14,538 nucleotides of DNA, taken from assembly GCA_041495845.1 (NCBI GenBank), contig JBGQDM010000084.1, positions 1 to 14,538 on the forward strand. The letters run 5' to 3'. A program made the position numbers and the translations under genes. Positions within the stretch are counted from its first letter, which is position 1, and every line of letters starts with the position of its first letter. Below, in pieces: positions 6,715-14,137 of this stretch. Source of the stretch: JBGQDM01 sp041495845 (GTDB taxonomy: Bacteria; Acidobacteriota; Terriglobia; Terriglobales; Acidobacteriaceae). Below the pieces are notes generated by a model that saw only the letters and a list, made by a program, of their open reading frames with translations, searched no databases and had not been told where the DNA came from.

Positions 6715-6793
6715 GCCACGGATTGTACGGATTCACACGGATTTCCATTTAGAAAGAGGGGGTCATCCGTGCGATCCGTGCTGATCCGAGGCG
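6715..6793. repeat. ACGGAT/ATCCG palindromic intergenic repeat
   Basis: Three ACGGATT-type units (6715-6724, 6725-6733, 6734-6743), about nine to ten bases apart, face three ATCCG units (6765-6771, 6772-6780, 6781-6788) across a 21-base loop. The arms are approximate reverse complements (GCCACGGATT against GCCTCGGATC on the other strand). It lies in the 93-base gap between two convergent genes, where such a stem could act as a two-way transcript end. Similar ATCCGTG repeats are, as I recall, widespread in environmental genomes including Acidobacteriota. Confidence 0.75.
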
Positions 6794-6799
6794 AAAGGT

Positions 6800-7198
6800 T
6801 TAGGGCGTCTTGAAGCGTTCGTCCAGTTCCACCTGGTAGCCCTTGACCAGCTTGTTGGTTTCCGCAGCCATGCCGATGACGGCCATCAGCTCTTTGAACT
6901 GCGCATCGCTCAGGCCTTTGTTGCGCGCTGAGGCCGTATGGGAAGCGATGCAGTATTCGCACTGGCTGGTAACGCTGACGGCGACGTAGATCATCTCTTT
7001 TGTCACCGCATCAATCGCGCCCGGCGCCATGATCTGCTTGATGTCCTCCCAGGTGCGCTTCAGCATCGCGGGGTCATGCGCAATCGCTTTCCAGAAGTTG
7101 TTGATCCAGTCGGTCTTGCGCGTGGCCATGATGTCGTCATAAATGGCGCGGACTTCCGGGGAGGCGTCTTTGTATTCAATGAGGCCAAAGATGGACAT
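6800..7198 (-). CDS. AhpD-like / carboxymuconolactone decarboxylase family protein
   Basis: This 132-residue protein carries the AhpD core motif with Glu68, Cys80-x-x-Cys83 and His87 (QCEYCIASH), the redox centre of alkylhydroperoxidase-like CMD proteins. By family knowledge these act as thiol-dependent peroxidases or reductants, although many members have no proven substrate. The start at 7198 is well supported by AAGGAGAGA at 7205-7213. It lies downstream of hemQ on the same strand with a 115-base gap that holds a small hairpin and a repeat, so co-transcription is possible but not certain. The intact CxxC-H argues for redox activity rather than true carboxymuconolactone decarboxylase activity. 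Confidence 0.88.
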   Translation of the reverse strand: MSIFGLIEYKDASPEVRAIYDDIMATRKTDWINNFWKAIAHDPAMLKRTWEDIKQIMAPGAIDAVTKEMIYVAVSVTSQCEYCIASHTASARNKGLSDAQFKELMAVIGMAAETNKLVKGYQVELDERFKTP

Positions 7199-7246
7199 GA
7201 GTATCTCTCCTTAGACAACCTTCGAAGATAGCAGAAAAGAATTGTG

Positions 7247-7264
7247 CCGGCGATCAGGCGCCGG
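7247..7264 (-). terminator. Possible weak terminator hairpin after hemQ
   Basis: CCGGCG at 7247-7252 pairs with CGCCGG at 7259-7264 across six bases. On the minus strand, the direction of hemQ, the stem is followed after five bases by the pyrimidine-rich TTCTTTTCT. The spacing is loose, so it could attenuate rather than end transcription into the AhpD-like gene. Confidence 0.35.
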
Positions 7265-7274
7265 GTAGAAGAGT

Positions 7275-7306
7275 GCAGAGGTCCTTCGCTTCGCTCAGGA
7301 TGACAA
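7275..7306. repeat. Short dispersed intergenic repeat (TCCTGAGCGAAGCG type)
   Basis: Read on the minus strand, this stretch runs GTCATCCTGAGCGAAGCG and then AAGGACCTCTG. I recall this kind of sequence recurring hundreds of times between genes in acidobacterial genomes. Only one copy is in the window, so the repeat status rests on memory. It sits between hemQ and the AhpD-like gene. Confidence 0.5.
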
Positions 7307-7313
7307 AGTGGTC

Positions 7314-8177
7314 CTAGAGTTGCGGCACTTCGCCTTCGAGCAGTTTGCCCAATTGCTCCGCCGGGCAGCGCAAGCCCACGTAGAACTGTCCGAAGAGCGC
7401 ATACACGGCGCTGACGTGATCGAAGCGCATCTCGTAGATCAGCTTTTTGAAGGACACGGGATTGTCGGCCCAGAGATCCACGCCCCACTCCCAATCGTCG
7501 AAACCAATGGAACCGGAGATAATCTGTTTGACGACGCCGGCATAGCGGCGGCCCACCATGCCGTGTTCGTTCATCTGCCGGGCGCGTTCTTCGATGGGCA
7601 ATGTGTACCAGTTCTTGTCCTCCCCGCGGCGGCGGTCCATGGGGTAAAAGCAGAGATACCGGTTAGGGGGGATCGGCGGATACAGGCGCGCGCGCATGGC
7701 TTCCTGCTGGCGTTCGATGGTCTCGCGAATCGCGGCGTTCCATGCTTCCGAGTGCGGCTCGATGCCGCGGTCAATCTGCGCTTTGTAAACTTTGGTGGTG
7801 GATTCGTAAAGGCCGAGTTCGATGACGGAAAGAAACGAAGTTGTGGTTTCGAGGTAATCAAACAGGCGAAGGCCGGCGAGCGCGAGTTCGGCTTGATTCA
7901 GGTCTGGAAACGACGACCGGAAATGGACGAACATCAGATCGCCCTTGTGGCCGAGCAGGGAATACACCGCGCTCTGGCCGTCCGGACGCTGCTCCATGGC
8001 GGCGATCGCGGCCTGCGCTTCCGCAACGATGGCGGCGCGATCGGCGGCGGCCAGCTTGCGCCACTCCGGTCGCCGGAAGCGCAGCATTTGATGGAGGACG
8101 GCATGGCCCTCGAGCGTGAGGGGAACTTCGGGCATGGAGGACGTCACTGTGGCGCGCGCATCGTGCGTGGTGGACAT
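7314..8177 (-). CDS. hemQ: HemQ / coproheme decarboxylase (chlorite dismutase family)
   Basis: HemQ (ChdC) converts Fe-coproporphyrin III to heme b by two peroxide-driven decarboxylations, the last step of the coproporphyrin-dependent heme pathway. The 287-residue length fits. Diagnostic parts are YPMDRRRGEDKNWYTLP (178-194, with Tyr178 matching the catalytic tyrosine), His205 in NEHGMVGRRYAG (the proximal heme ligand), Gln218 in VVKQIISGSIG, and the block DDWEWGVDLW (227-236). Gln at the distal site instead of the Arg of true chlorite dismutases supports HemQ. AGGAG lies six bases upstream of ATG 8177. The AhpD-like redox gene follows on the same strand, and a divergent amidohydrolase gene begins 113 bases away. 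Confidence 0.93.
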   Translation of the reverse strand: MSTTHDARATVTSSMPEVPLTLEGHAVLHQMLRFRRPEWRKLAAADRAAIVAEAQAAIAAMEQRPDGQSAVYSLLGHKGDLMFVHFRSSFPDLNQAELALAGLRLFDYLETTTSFLSVIELGLYESTTKVYKAQIDRGIEPHSEAWNAAIRETIERQQEAMRARLYPPIPPNRYLCFYPMDRRRGEDKNWYTLPIEERARQMNEHGMVGRRYAGVVKQIISGSIGFDDWEWGVDLWADNPVSFKKLIYEMRFDHVSAVYALFGQFYVGLRCPAEQLGKLLEGEVPQL

Positions 8178-8290
8178 GTCCGCTCCTTGTGCAGTCTATT
8201 GTAGGGCAGGCCGGGGATTCTGGGCGGGAGGGATCGCAGTGAGACGTTCTGTCGGGGCCGACGTCTAACCTCCGGCTTGATGGGGTGAAT

Positions 8291-10063
8291 ATGCCGAAAA
8301 CATCTTCGTACATCCGTTTCCTGACGATTGTGGTGCTGATGGCGGGCGCGGCCCAGGCCGAAACCGCTGCCACCCGGACCTACGCCATCCAGCACGTGAA
8401 CGTGCTCCCGATGAACAAGCCCGGTGTTCTCCGCGACCAGACGGTGGTGGTCGAAGCCGGGAAGGTTGCGGCCACGGGCTCGGCCGCCAGCGTGAAGGTC
8501 CCGGCAGGGGCGCAGGTGATCGACGGGCGCGGGAAATTTCTCATGCCGGGACTTACCGACACGCACGTACACCTGCTCTCGCCCACCGAACTGCCACTCT
8601 ACCTCGCCAGCGGCGTGACCACGGTCTACAACATGGACGGTCGGGGAGCGCATCTGCTGTGGCGGAAGCAGGTGCAAGAGGACAAGCTCGCGGGCCCCAG
8701 TGTTTCTTCTTGCGGCCCCATCTTTGGGCGGCGGCGCAAGCCGGAGGACGACATCAAGCTGGTAGACGCGCAAGCGGTAGCTGGCTATGACTGCGTCAAG
8801 CTGATGGAACGCGTCTCCAGAGCCGAATTCCCGGAACTGATGGAGGAAGCGAAGAAACAGAAGATGGCCGCGGTGGGTCATGTGCCGCGCGAAGTAGGGC
8901 TGGAGGGTGCGGTGGCCGGGGGACAGTCCATGGCGCACGCCTGGGAATATGTCTACACCTACTTCAATCCTCAACATGATGACAAGGAAGAGCACGTTGT
9001 CCTGGATGAGAAGCGCCTGCCCGAAGTGGCACGGCTGACGGCCAAAGCGGGCGTGTTTGTCATGCCCACGCTGGTGACATATCGCGCCATTGTGGAGGAG
9101 CGGAAGTCGCTGCCGGATTTTCTGCGCCGTCCGGAACTGGCACAGTTGGCGCCGTGGGTGCGCGAAGGGTTGGAAGCGCCACAGAATTTTTTCTACAACC
9201 AGTATCGAGCGGAAGACGTGCCCCGGCTGGAGAGCTTTCTGACATTTCAGCGAAAACTGGTGAAAGCGCTTTTGGACGCTGGCGTACCGCTACTCGCGGG
9301 AACGGACTCTACCGACATCGGACCGGTAGCGGGAGTTTCGTTGCATCAGGAGTTGCAGGAACTGGTGACGTCGGGGCTGACGCCCTGGCAAGCGCTGCAA
9401 ACGGCCACGGTGAATGCCGCGCGCTTTCTTCATCACGAAAATGAGTTTGGGGATGTCGCAGCGGGGCAGCGGGCGGATTTGCTGCTGCTCGATGCCAACC
9501 CGCTGGAAGACATTCGGCACACGCAGCAGATTCGCGGCGTCATGCTGCGCGGCGAGTGGCATGAAGCCGGCGACCTGGCACGTTGGCGCGAGCAGGTGAA
9601 AGCCGGTTTCGAACGCGACCTGACCCGGGCGCAGGCAATGCTGGCGGGCGATCCGGCCGCGGCCCAGGCGTTCTTTCAGGAGAATGACCCGTTCGATCGC
9701 CTGCTGGGCGCGGCGCTGCGGGAGACAGCGCGGAAACGCGGCGCGGACGCGCTGTTGGAACTGCTGCGCGGAATTCACGAGCGGCAGGTAAACTCACGCT
9801 TCGTCAGTGAGGCGTTTATCAACCAGTTAGGCTATACGCTGCTCAAAACGGATCAGAAGCCGGCGGGCGTGGCCGTGCTGCGGCTGAACACAGAGTTGTA
9901 TCCGTCATCGGCCAACACCTACGACAGCCTGGGCGAGGCGCTGGTGGGCGCTGGCGATACGGAGCACGCCACGGATCTCTACCGCAAGGCGCTCGAAGTG
10001 AACCCGAATTACGTCAATGCCGCGTTCGCCCGCAAGTTCGTCGAGGAACACGGACGCCAGTGA
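8291..10063 (+). CDS. Secreted amidohydrolase with TPR-like C-terminal extension
   Basis: The protein (590 residues from ATG 8291) starts with a Sec-type signal peptide cleaved probably after AQA (about residue 23). A metal-dependent amidohydrolase domain follows, with the expected ligands: His92 and His94 (THVHL), Lys170 (CVKLM, likely carboxylated), His197 (GHVP), His216 (AHAWE) and Asp339 (GTDST). The domain closes with the usual ADLLLLDANPLEDI strand near 395-408. After about residue 430 come roughly 160 extra residues ending in a TPR-like helix pair (ANTYDSLGEALVGAGDTEHA, then LYRKALEVNPNY). The substrate is unknown; relatives are prolidase- or imidazolonepropionase-like enzymes. An in-frame GTG at 8285 is an alternative start, but GGGGTG just upstream favours 8291. 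It ends four bases from the convergent aceA stop. Confidence 0.9.
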   Translation: MPKTSSYIRFLTIVVLMAGAAQAETAATRTYAIQHVNVLPMNKPGVLRDQTVVVEAGKVAATGSAASVKVPAGAQVIDGRGKFLMPGLTDTHVHLLSPTELPLYLASGVTTVYNMDGRGAHLLWRKQVQEDKLAGPSVSSCGPIFGRRRKPEDDIKLVDAQAVAGYDCVKLMERVSRAEFPELMEEAKKQKMAAVGHVPREVGLEGAVAGGQSMAHAWEYVYTYFNPQHDDKEEHVVLDEKRLPEVARLTAKAGVFVMPTLVTYRAIVEERKSLPDFLRRPELAQLAPWVREGLEAPQNFFYNQYRAEDVPRLESFLTFQRKLVKALLDAGVPLLAGTDSTDIGPVAGVSLHQELQELVTSGLTPWQALQTATVNAARFLHHENEFGDVAAGQRADLLLLDANPLEDIRHTQQIRGVMLRGEWHEAGDLARWREQVKAGFERDLTRAQAMLAGDPAAAQAFFQENDPFDRLLGAALRETARKRGADALLELLRGIHERQVNSRFVSEAFINQLGYTLLKTDQKPAGVAVLRLNTELYPSSANTYDSLGEALVGAGDTEHATDLYRKALEVNPNYVNAAFARKFVEEHGRQ

Positions 10064-10067
10064 CGTT

Positions 10068-11474
10068 TCAGTCTCCTGCCGGTGCCGGACGTGCGGCTGC
10101 CGGTGCGGGCGTTACCAGCGGGCACTCACCGAGTACAGGTTGGCATGGGTGCTCTTTGTCGAAGGCATGGCCGTGCTCGTCGAACTGTGCTGCTTCGGTG
10201 GAACCGGCGAGCGCGGTGGTGGAAGACAAGCCGCCCGTAACCACCTGCTGCACCTGATCGAAATAACCGGTACCGACAAAGCGCTGGTGCTTCACCGCCT
10301 CGTAGCCGAATTTGGCTTCGCGATCGAATTCCTTTTCCTGCAGGCGTGAATAGGCAGTCATGCCACTATCTCTGTAGCCGCGTGCCAGTTCGAACATGCT
10401 GAGGTTGAGCGCGTGGAAGCCAGCCAGGGTCACAAACTGGAACTTGTAGCCCATCGCGGCCATCTCCGGCTGGAACCGGGCAATGGTGGCCTCGTCCAGC
10501 TTCTTACGCCAGTTGAACGACGGCGAGCAATTGTAGGCCAGCAGCTTGCCGGGATATTTGGCATGGATGGCGTCTGCAAACCGGCGCGCCTCTTCGAGAT
10601 TGGGCTCTGAAGTCTCGCACCAGATCAGGTCAGCATACGGCGCATAGGCGATACCGCGGGCAATGGCGGAATCGAGTCCGCCACGAATCGCGAAGAAACC
10701 CTCCGGCGTACGGTCGCCGGTGAGGAACTCGCGGTCGCGCGGATCCACGTCGCTGGTGAGCAGGTGGGCACTGTTGGCGTCGGTGCGGGCCATGACCAGC
10801 GTGGGCACGCCCAGCACATCAGCGGCGAGGCGGGCGGCAACCAGTTTCTGAATGGCTTCAGACGTTGGCACGAGAACTTTGCCGCCGAGGTGGCCGCATT
10901 TCTTGGCGGAGGAGAGCTGATCTTCAAAATGCACGCAAGCCACGCCCGCTTCGATCATCGACTTCATCAATTCGAAGGCATTCAGATTGCCGCCGAAACC
11001 AGCTTCGGCATCGGCAATCTGCGGTGCGAACCAGTGGATTCCGTTCTTGCCCTCGGCGTGGTGGATCTGGTCGGCGCGGGTGAGCGCGTTGTTAATTCGG
11101 CGCACCAGGTTGGGCACGCTATCCACCGGATAGAGGCTCTGGTCGGGATACATCTGGCCCCAGTCGTTGGCGTCGGCCGCCACCTGCCAACCGCTGACGT
11201 AGATAGCGCGCAGTCCGGCCTTGACCATCTGCACTGCCTGGTTGCCGGTCATCGCCCCGAGCGCGTTCACGTAGGTGTCACCCTGCAACAGGCTCCAGAA
11301 GCGCTCCGCCCCCAGGCGCGCGAGCGTGTATTCAATGCGCACGGAACCGCGCAGACGGAGAACATCCTCCGCCGAGTAGGGACGCTCGACACCACGCCAG
11401 CGTGGATTGGTCTTCCAGTCTTGCGCGATCTGTGCAGCCTTTTCGTTGGATGACATGGGATCCTCGTGTTTCAT
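10068..11474 (-). CDS. aceA: Isocitrate lyase
   Basis: Isocitrate lyase splits isocitrate to succinate and glyoxylate, the first step of the glyoxylate shunt. Counting from ATG 11474 it is 468 residues, a little longer than typical 430-residue bacterial forms because of a Pro/Ala-rich tail. The catalytic signature KKCGHLGGKVLVP is present with Cys193. The metal and substrate regions SGWQVAADAN (94-103), HFEDQ (182-186) and NCSPSFNW (315-322) are intact. ATG 11474 has AGGA about six bases upstream; ATG 11456 is an alternative with its own GAGG. It follows malate synthase by 29 bases on the same strand, so the two form an operon. The convergent amidohydrolase ends only four bases away, leaving no room for a separate terminator. 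Confidence 0.97.
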   Translation of the reverse strand: MKHEDPMSSNEKAAQIAQDWKTNPRWRGVERPYSAEDVLRLRGSVRIEYTLARLGAERFWSLLQGDTYVNALGAMTGNQAVQMVKAGLRAIYVSGWQVAADANDWGQMYPDQSLYPVDSVPNLVRRINNALTRADQIHHAEGKNGIHWFAPQIADAEAGFGGNLNAFELMKSMIEAGVACVHFEDQLSSAKKCGHLGGKVLVPTSEAIQKLVAARLAADVLGVPTLVMARTDANSAHLLTSDVDPRDREFLTGDRTPEGFFAIRGGLDSAIARGIAYAPYADLIWCETSEPNLEEARRFADAIHAKYPGKLLAYNCSPSFNWRKKLDEATIARFQPEMAAMGYKFQFVTLAGFHALNLSMFELARGYRDSGMTAYSRLQEKEFDREAKFGYEAVKHQRFVGTGYFDQVQQVVTGGLSSTTALAGSTEAAQFDEHGHAFDKEHPCQPVLGECPLVTPAPAAARPAPAGD

Positions 11475-11503
11475 AGTGTTCCTGCCGGTCTCGAACAAAA
11501 AAC

Positions 11504-13075
11504 TCAAATCGGATCAAACTCGCCGTTGACGATCATGGCTTCGCTGAGGCTACGGGCTTCACGAAATGTCGCGGCTGCTTCGGGTGGGGAACCGGCGGGC
11601 AGCTCGCGGAGCAAACGGTCAAGCTCCTCGTCGAAAAGGCGCGAGATCAATTCGGGGGTATGGGTCACGGGTGCGCCGTGGTCATCGCTGATGGCGACGG
11701 TGTCGCGGTGCATCGTGCGCTGGGCAATCATCAGGCGATAGATGCGGTCCGTAGCCAGATCTTCCATGTAGCCGTCGAGCAAGCTGGCGCCTCGGCCATG
11801 GAGCACTCCGTTGCGATAGCGAATGACAGTGCGCACTGCGGCGCGCGTTCCCGCCAGCGTACGAGCGCCAACGCCCGTTGGAACCGGGCGCAGGTTGGGA
11901 TACCGTTGCGCGTTGGCAGGCCGGGCGTGCAGTTGGTTCGGCGCAGGGAACTGGTCCACCGCGATCTGATTTTGATCCGGGTGGCCGGTCCAGGCGCCGT
12001 CCATCAGGCAGTTGGCCTCGTTCTTCTTGTCTATTGCCAGCACCGCCAGAGCGCGCTGGTTGAGTTCTGCGTCCTCGCGGCTGGGATAGAGCGCGGTCAT
12101 CCCTCCGATAGCGAGCAGGCCGTGCTTATGGCAAATTTCAGGCAGCAAGGTGCGCAGGTTCTGGAAGAACGCCACATCATGCGGAATCGTATTGCGGTCC
12201 GGCAGCACCCAGGCCGGGTCGCTCAGGTTGAAGTGGATCAGGCTGGCCATGTAATCCCAGCGGCCCAGATTGAGGCCGAGGAGATGGTCGCGCAGGTTGT
12301 AGGCGAACTCTTCCATCTGGTAAGCCAGCGGGTGAGACTCGACCAGCGCCATGCACTTGATGTAATCCGCGGGCAAACCGCGTTGGCGGGCCAGGGTCTG
12401 AAACAGATCGCGCCACCACAATGCCTCTTCGGCAGACTCAGACTTGGGAATATAGAAGCAGAGCGGATGCTTCAAGTCTGCAGGTTCAATGCTGAAGAAA
12501 AGTCGGGCAACGTCGAACAGGGAAGCAGACACCAGCTCGCCGGGCAGAATCCCCGCCTGGCTGATGTGCAGGCCGCGAGCACGCGTGAGAATGACGGTGG
12601 AGCTGGGGCGAATGCCAACCGTGCGATCGCGCTTGCGATCAAAATAGGTGAGCTCGCCGCGCAAGCACGCCAGCACATTGGCGACCCCGGTCTGCAAGTG
12701 GTCCCACTCGTTCACGCAGGAGTCTTCAAGATCGAGCATGACGCCGGGCGCACCGGAGTTGAGCATCTTGACCGAGAGTTCAGCATCGTCAGCCGGGCCT
12801 GTCATCTGGTTGCGCTGGTCGCGACACCAGGCCGGCAGTTCGATGGTCCAAGATTCAGTGGTCGCGGGCGAAGGCGGTAGATGGTTTGGGGGATTCCCCG
12901 CGAGCGAAGCGCGCAAAACCTGCTCGCGCTGGGCGTGCAGCGCCTGCTGCCGCGGCGTGAACACGCGGTGCAGGGGCAAGAAATATTCCATGAAGCCGGC
13001 TGGCAGGTCCCTACGGGCGTCGAAATCGGGAGGCACGGTGGTGTAGCGAGAAGTCGCCGCCTGCAGCGTGGTCAT
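11504..13075 (-). CDS. aceB: Malate synthase A
   Basis: Malate synthase condenses glyoxylate with acetyl-CoA to malate, the second step of the glyoxylate shunt. The 523-residue length matches the A isoform and lacks the large insertion of isoform G. Landmarks in order are MLDLEDS (Asp115, Glu117), Arg167 in RARGLHI, YIPKSES (209-214), VESHPL (245-250), LNLGRWDYM (268-276), MDGAWTGHPDQ (358-368) and MEDLATDRI (437-445), whose Asp439 is the probable catalytic base by alignment from memory to the enterobacterial enzyme. The start at 13075 is backed by AGGAG six bases upstream; the frame stays open to 13123, but that part overlaps operator sequence. It is first in the operon with aceA. A palindromic site at 13106-13131, 30 bases upstream, suggests control by the divergent IclR-type gene. 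Confidence 0.96.
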   Translation of the reverse strand: MTTLQAATSRYTTVPPDFDARRDLPAGFMEYFLPLHRVFTPRQQALHAQREQVLRASLAGNPPNHLPPSPATTESWTIELPAWCRDQRNQMTGPADDAELSVKMLNSGAPGVMLDLEDSCVNEWDHLQTGVANVLACLRGELTYFDRKRDRTVGIRPSSTVILTRARGLHISQAGILPGELVSASLFDVARLFFSIEPADLKHPLCFYIPKSESAEEALWWRDLFQTLARQRGLPADYIKCMALVESHPLAYQMEEFAYNLRDHLLGLNLGRWDYMASLIHFNLSDPAWVLPDRNTIPHDVAFFQNLRTLLPEICHKHGLLAIGGMTALYPSREDAELNQRALAVLAIDKKNEANCLMDGAWTGHPDQNQIAVDQFPAPNQLHARPANAQRYPNLRPVPTGVGARTLAGTRAAVRTVIRYRNGVLHGRGASLLDGYMEDLATDRIYRLMIAQRTMHRDTVAISDDHGAPVTHTPELISRLFDEELDRLLRELPAGSPPEAAATFREARSLSEAMIVNGEFDPI

Positions 13076-13105
13076 GAAATCTCCTGTCAGTGGGGAAGGG
13101 GGGTA

Positions 13106-13131
13106 GTTCAAGATACTGAACAAATATTCAG
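13106..13131. promoter_or_regulatory. Three-part operator-like site O1 next to aceB
   Basis: The site reads GTTCA, six bases, TGAAC, five bases, ATTCAG. Put another way, TTCA (13107-13110), TGAA (13117-13120) and TTCA (13127-13130) recur every 10 bases in alternating orientation. A near-identical copy lies at 13182-13207. The three-half-site layout at one helical turn resembles sites known for IclR-family regulators such as PcaU. It lies 30 bases upstream of the aceB start codon, placed to block transcription or translation initiation. Confidence 0.7.
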
Positions 13132-13181
13132 CATCACGAGCTTGAGACTACGCAATGCAAAGACGGCCAGTCAATGCTATA

Positions 13182-13207
13182 GTTCAATATCGTGAACATG
13201 AATTCAG
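13182..13207. promoter_or_regulatory. Three-part operator-like site O2 next to the iclR-type gene
   Basis: This is the same layout and orientation as the site 76 bases to the left: TTCA at 13183-13186, TGAA at 13193-13196 and TTCA at 13203-13206, inside GTTCAATATCGTGAAC plus ATTCAG. It ends 28 bases before the regulator's start codon. A TATAGT hexamer at 13178-13183 that could be a -10 box overlaps its left end, which would fit autorepression. No good -35 hexamer was found at the normal distance. Confidence 0.7.
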
Positions 13208-13235
13208 TATACGGGCAGACCAGGCAGGGGGGCAT

Positions 13236-14042
13236 ATGCCGCCACGCTTGATGAGTGCACGCGAATCGCCATCAGTGGCGGTGGAGCGGGCACTGGCCAT
13301 TCTGGAAGCGGTGGGGCAACGCGGGAGCGGACTAAGCAACGCAGAAATCAGCCGCAAGCTGCAGATTCCAAAGAGCTCTGCCAGCTATATCCTGCGCACG
13401 CTGGAGCGTCGCAATTATTTGCGCAGAGAGCGCGAAACCGGGAAATACACCCTCGGCATGAAGATTCTGAGCCTGGGGCGTGGGGCGCTGAGTGCCCTCG
13501 ATGTGCGGGAGATTGCACTTCCGGTGATGCGCGATCTAGCCCAGCATTCCCGCCTTACGTGCCATCTCGCCATTCTGGATGGCCCGGAAGCGGTGTACAT
13601 CGAGAAGGTGGAAGCGCCGGGGTTCATCCAGACCGACACCTGGGTGGGACGGCGGATGCGTATTCACGCCACCAGCGTGGGCAAGGCGCTGGTAGCGCAT
13701 ATTCCCCAAGCCGAGGTGGAAGCGATTCTGGCCGAGACCGGATTCGAGAAGCGGACTCCCCATACCGTCACCACGATGCCCCGCTTCTTGAAAGAACTGG
13801 AGAAAGTCCGCGAGGAAGGGTTTGCTGTCGATGACGAGGAAAATAATCTCGGCGCGCGCTGTTTGGGAGCGCCAATTTTCAACGAGGCAGGAGAAATCGA
13901 AGCCAGCCTAGGCTTGAGCGGAACCACCGACCAGGTGAATGCGCATACGATTCCGGCGATTGCCGGCCTGCTCCGCGAAGCCGCGCACCGCATCTCCTAC
14001 CGGCTGGGCCACCGGCCATCGGCTCGTAAAGCCAAGCCTTAA
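13236..14042 (+). CDS. IclR-family transcriptional regulator
   Basis: The 268 residues fit an IclR-family regulator: a winged helix-turn-helix at about 14-72 (AVERALAILEAVGQ, SNAEISRKLQIPKSSASYIL, wing GKYTLGMKIL) and an effector-binding domain at about 85-255 (GPEAVYIEKVEAPG, HATSVGKALVA, GFAVDDEENNLGARCLGAPI, EASLGLSGT). ATG 13236 is preceded by a G-run (AGGGGGG) three bases away; ATG 13251 is possible, and the frame extends to 13155 across the operator, which is unlikely to be coding. Its position divergent from aceB-aceA, with twin operator-like sites between, makes it the probable regulator of the glyoxylate shunt and of itself, as IclR is in Escherichia coli. Whether it represses or activates, and what ligand it senses, cannot be read from the sequence. 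Confidence 0.94.
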   Translation: MPPRLMSARESPSVAVERALAILEAVGQRGSGLSNAEISRKLQIPKSSASYILRTLERRNYLRRERETGKYTLGMKILSLGRGALSALDVREIALPVMRDLAQHSRLTCHLAILDGPEAVYIEKVEAPGFIQTDTWVGRRMRIHATSVGKALVAHIPQAEVEAILAETGFEKRTPHTVTTMPRFLKELEKVREEGFAVDDEENNLGARCLGAPIFNEAGEIEASLGLSGTTDQVNAHTIPAIAGLLREAAHRISYRLGHRPSARKAKP

Positions 14043-14137
14043 CCGCTTCCGCGCGAAATCCACTCGCCTACTGCACAACTTTTCCCCGCCGCCTACGTCC
14101 AACCGTGGCACAGCTTACAATGCAGGGCGGAGGAAGC

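Noticed and set aside
7308..8204. A 298-codon plus-strand open frame
   Set aside because: It mirrors hemQ on the opposite strand, where the minus-strand product has all catalytic motifs.
8144..8995. A 283-codon minus-strand open frame overlapping the amidohydrolase and the hemQ start
   Set aside because: It crosses two well-supported genes and their shared promoter region and shows no recognisable motif.
10764..11453. A 229-codon plus-strand open frame
   Set aside because: It is antisense to isocitrate lyase, which has its full catalytic signature.
11660..12880. A 406-codon plus-strand open frame
   Set aside because: It is antisense to the clear malate synthase gene; long antisense frames are expected in GC-rich DNA and the translation resembles no protein.
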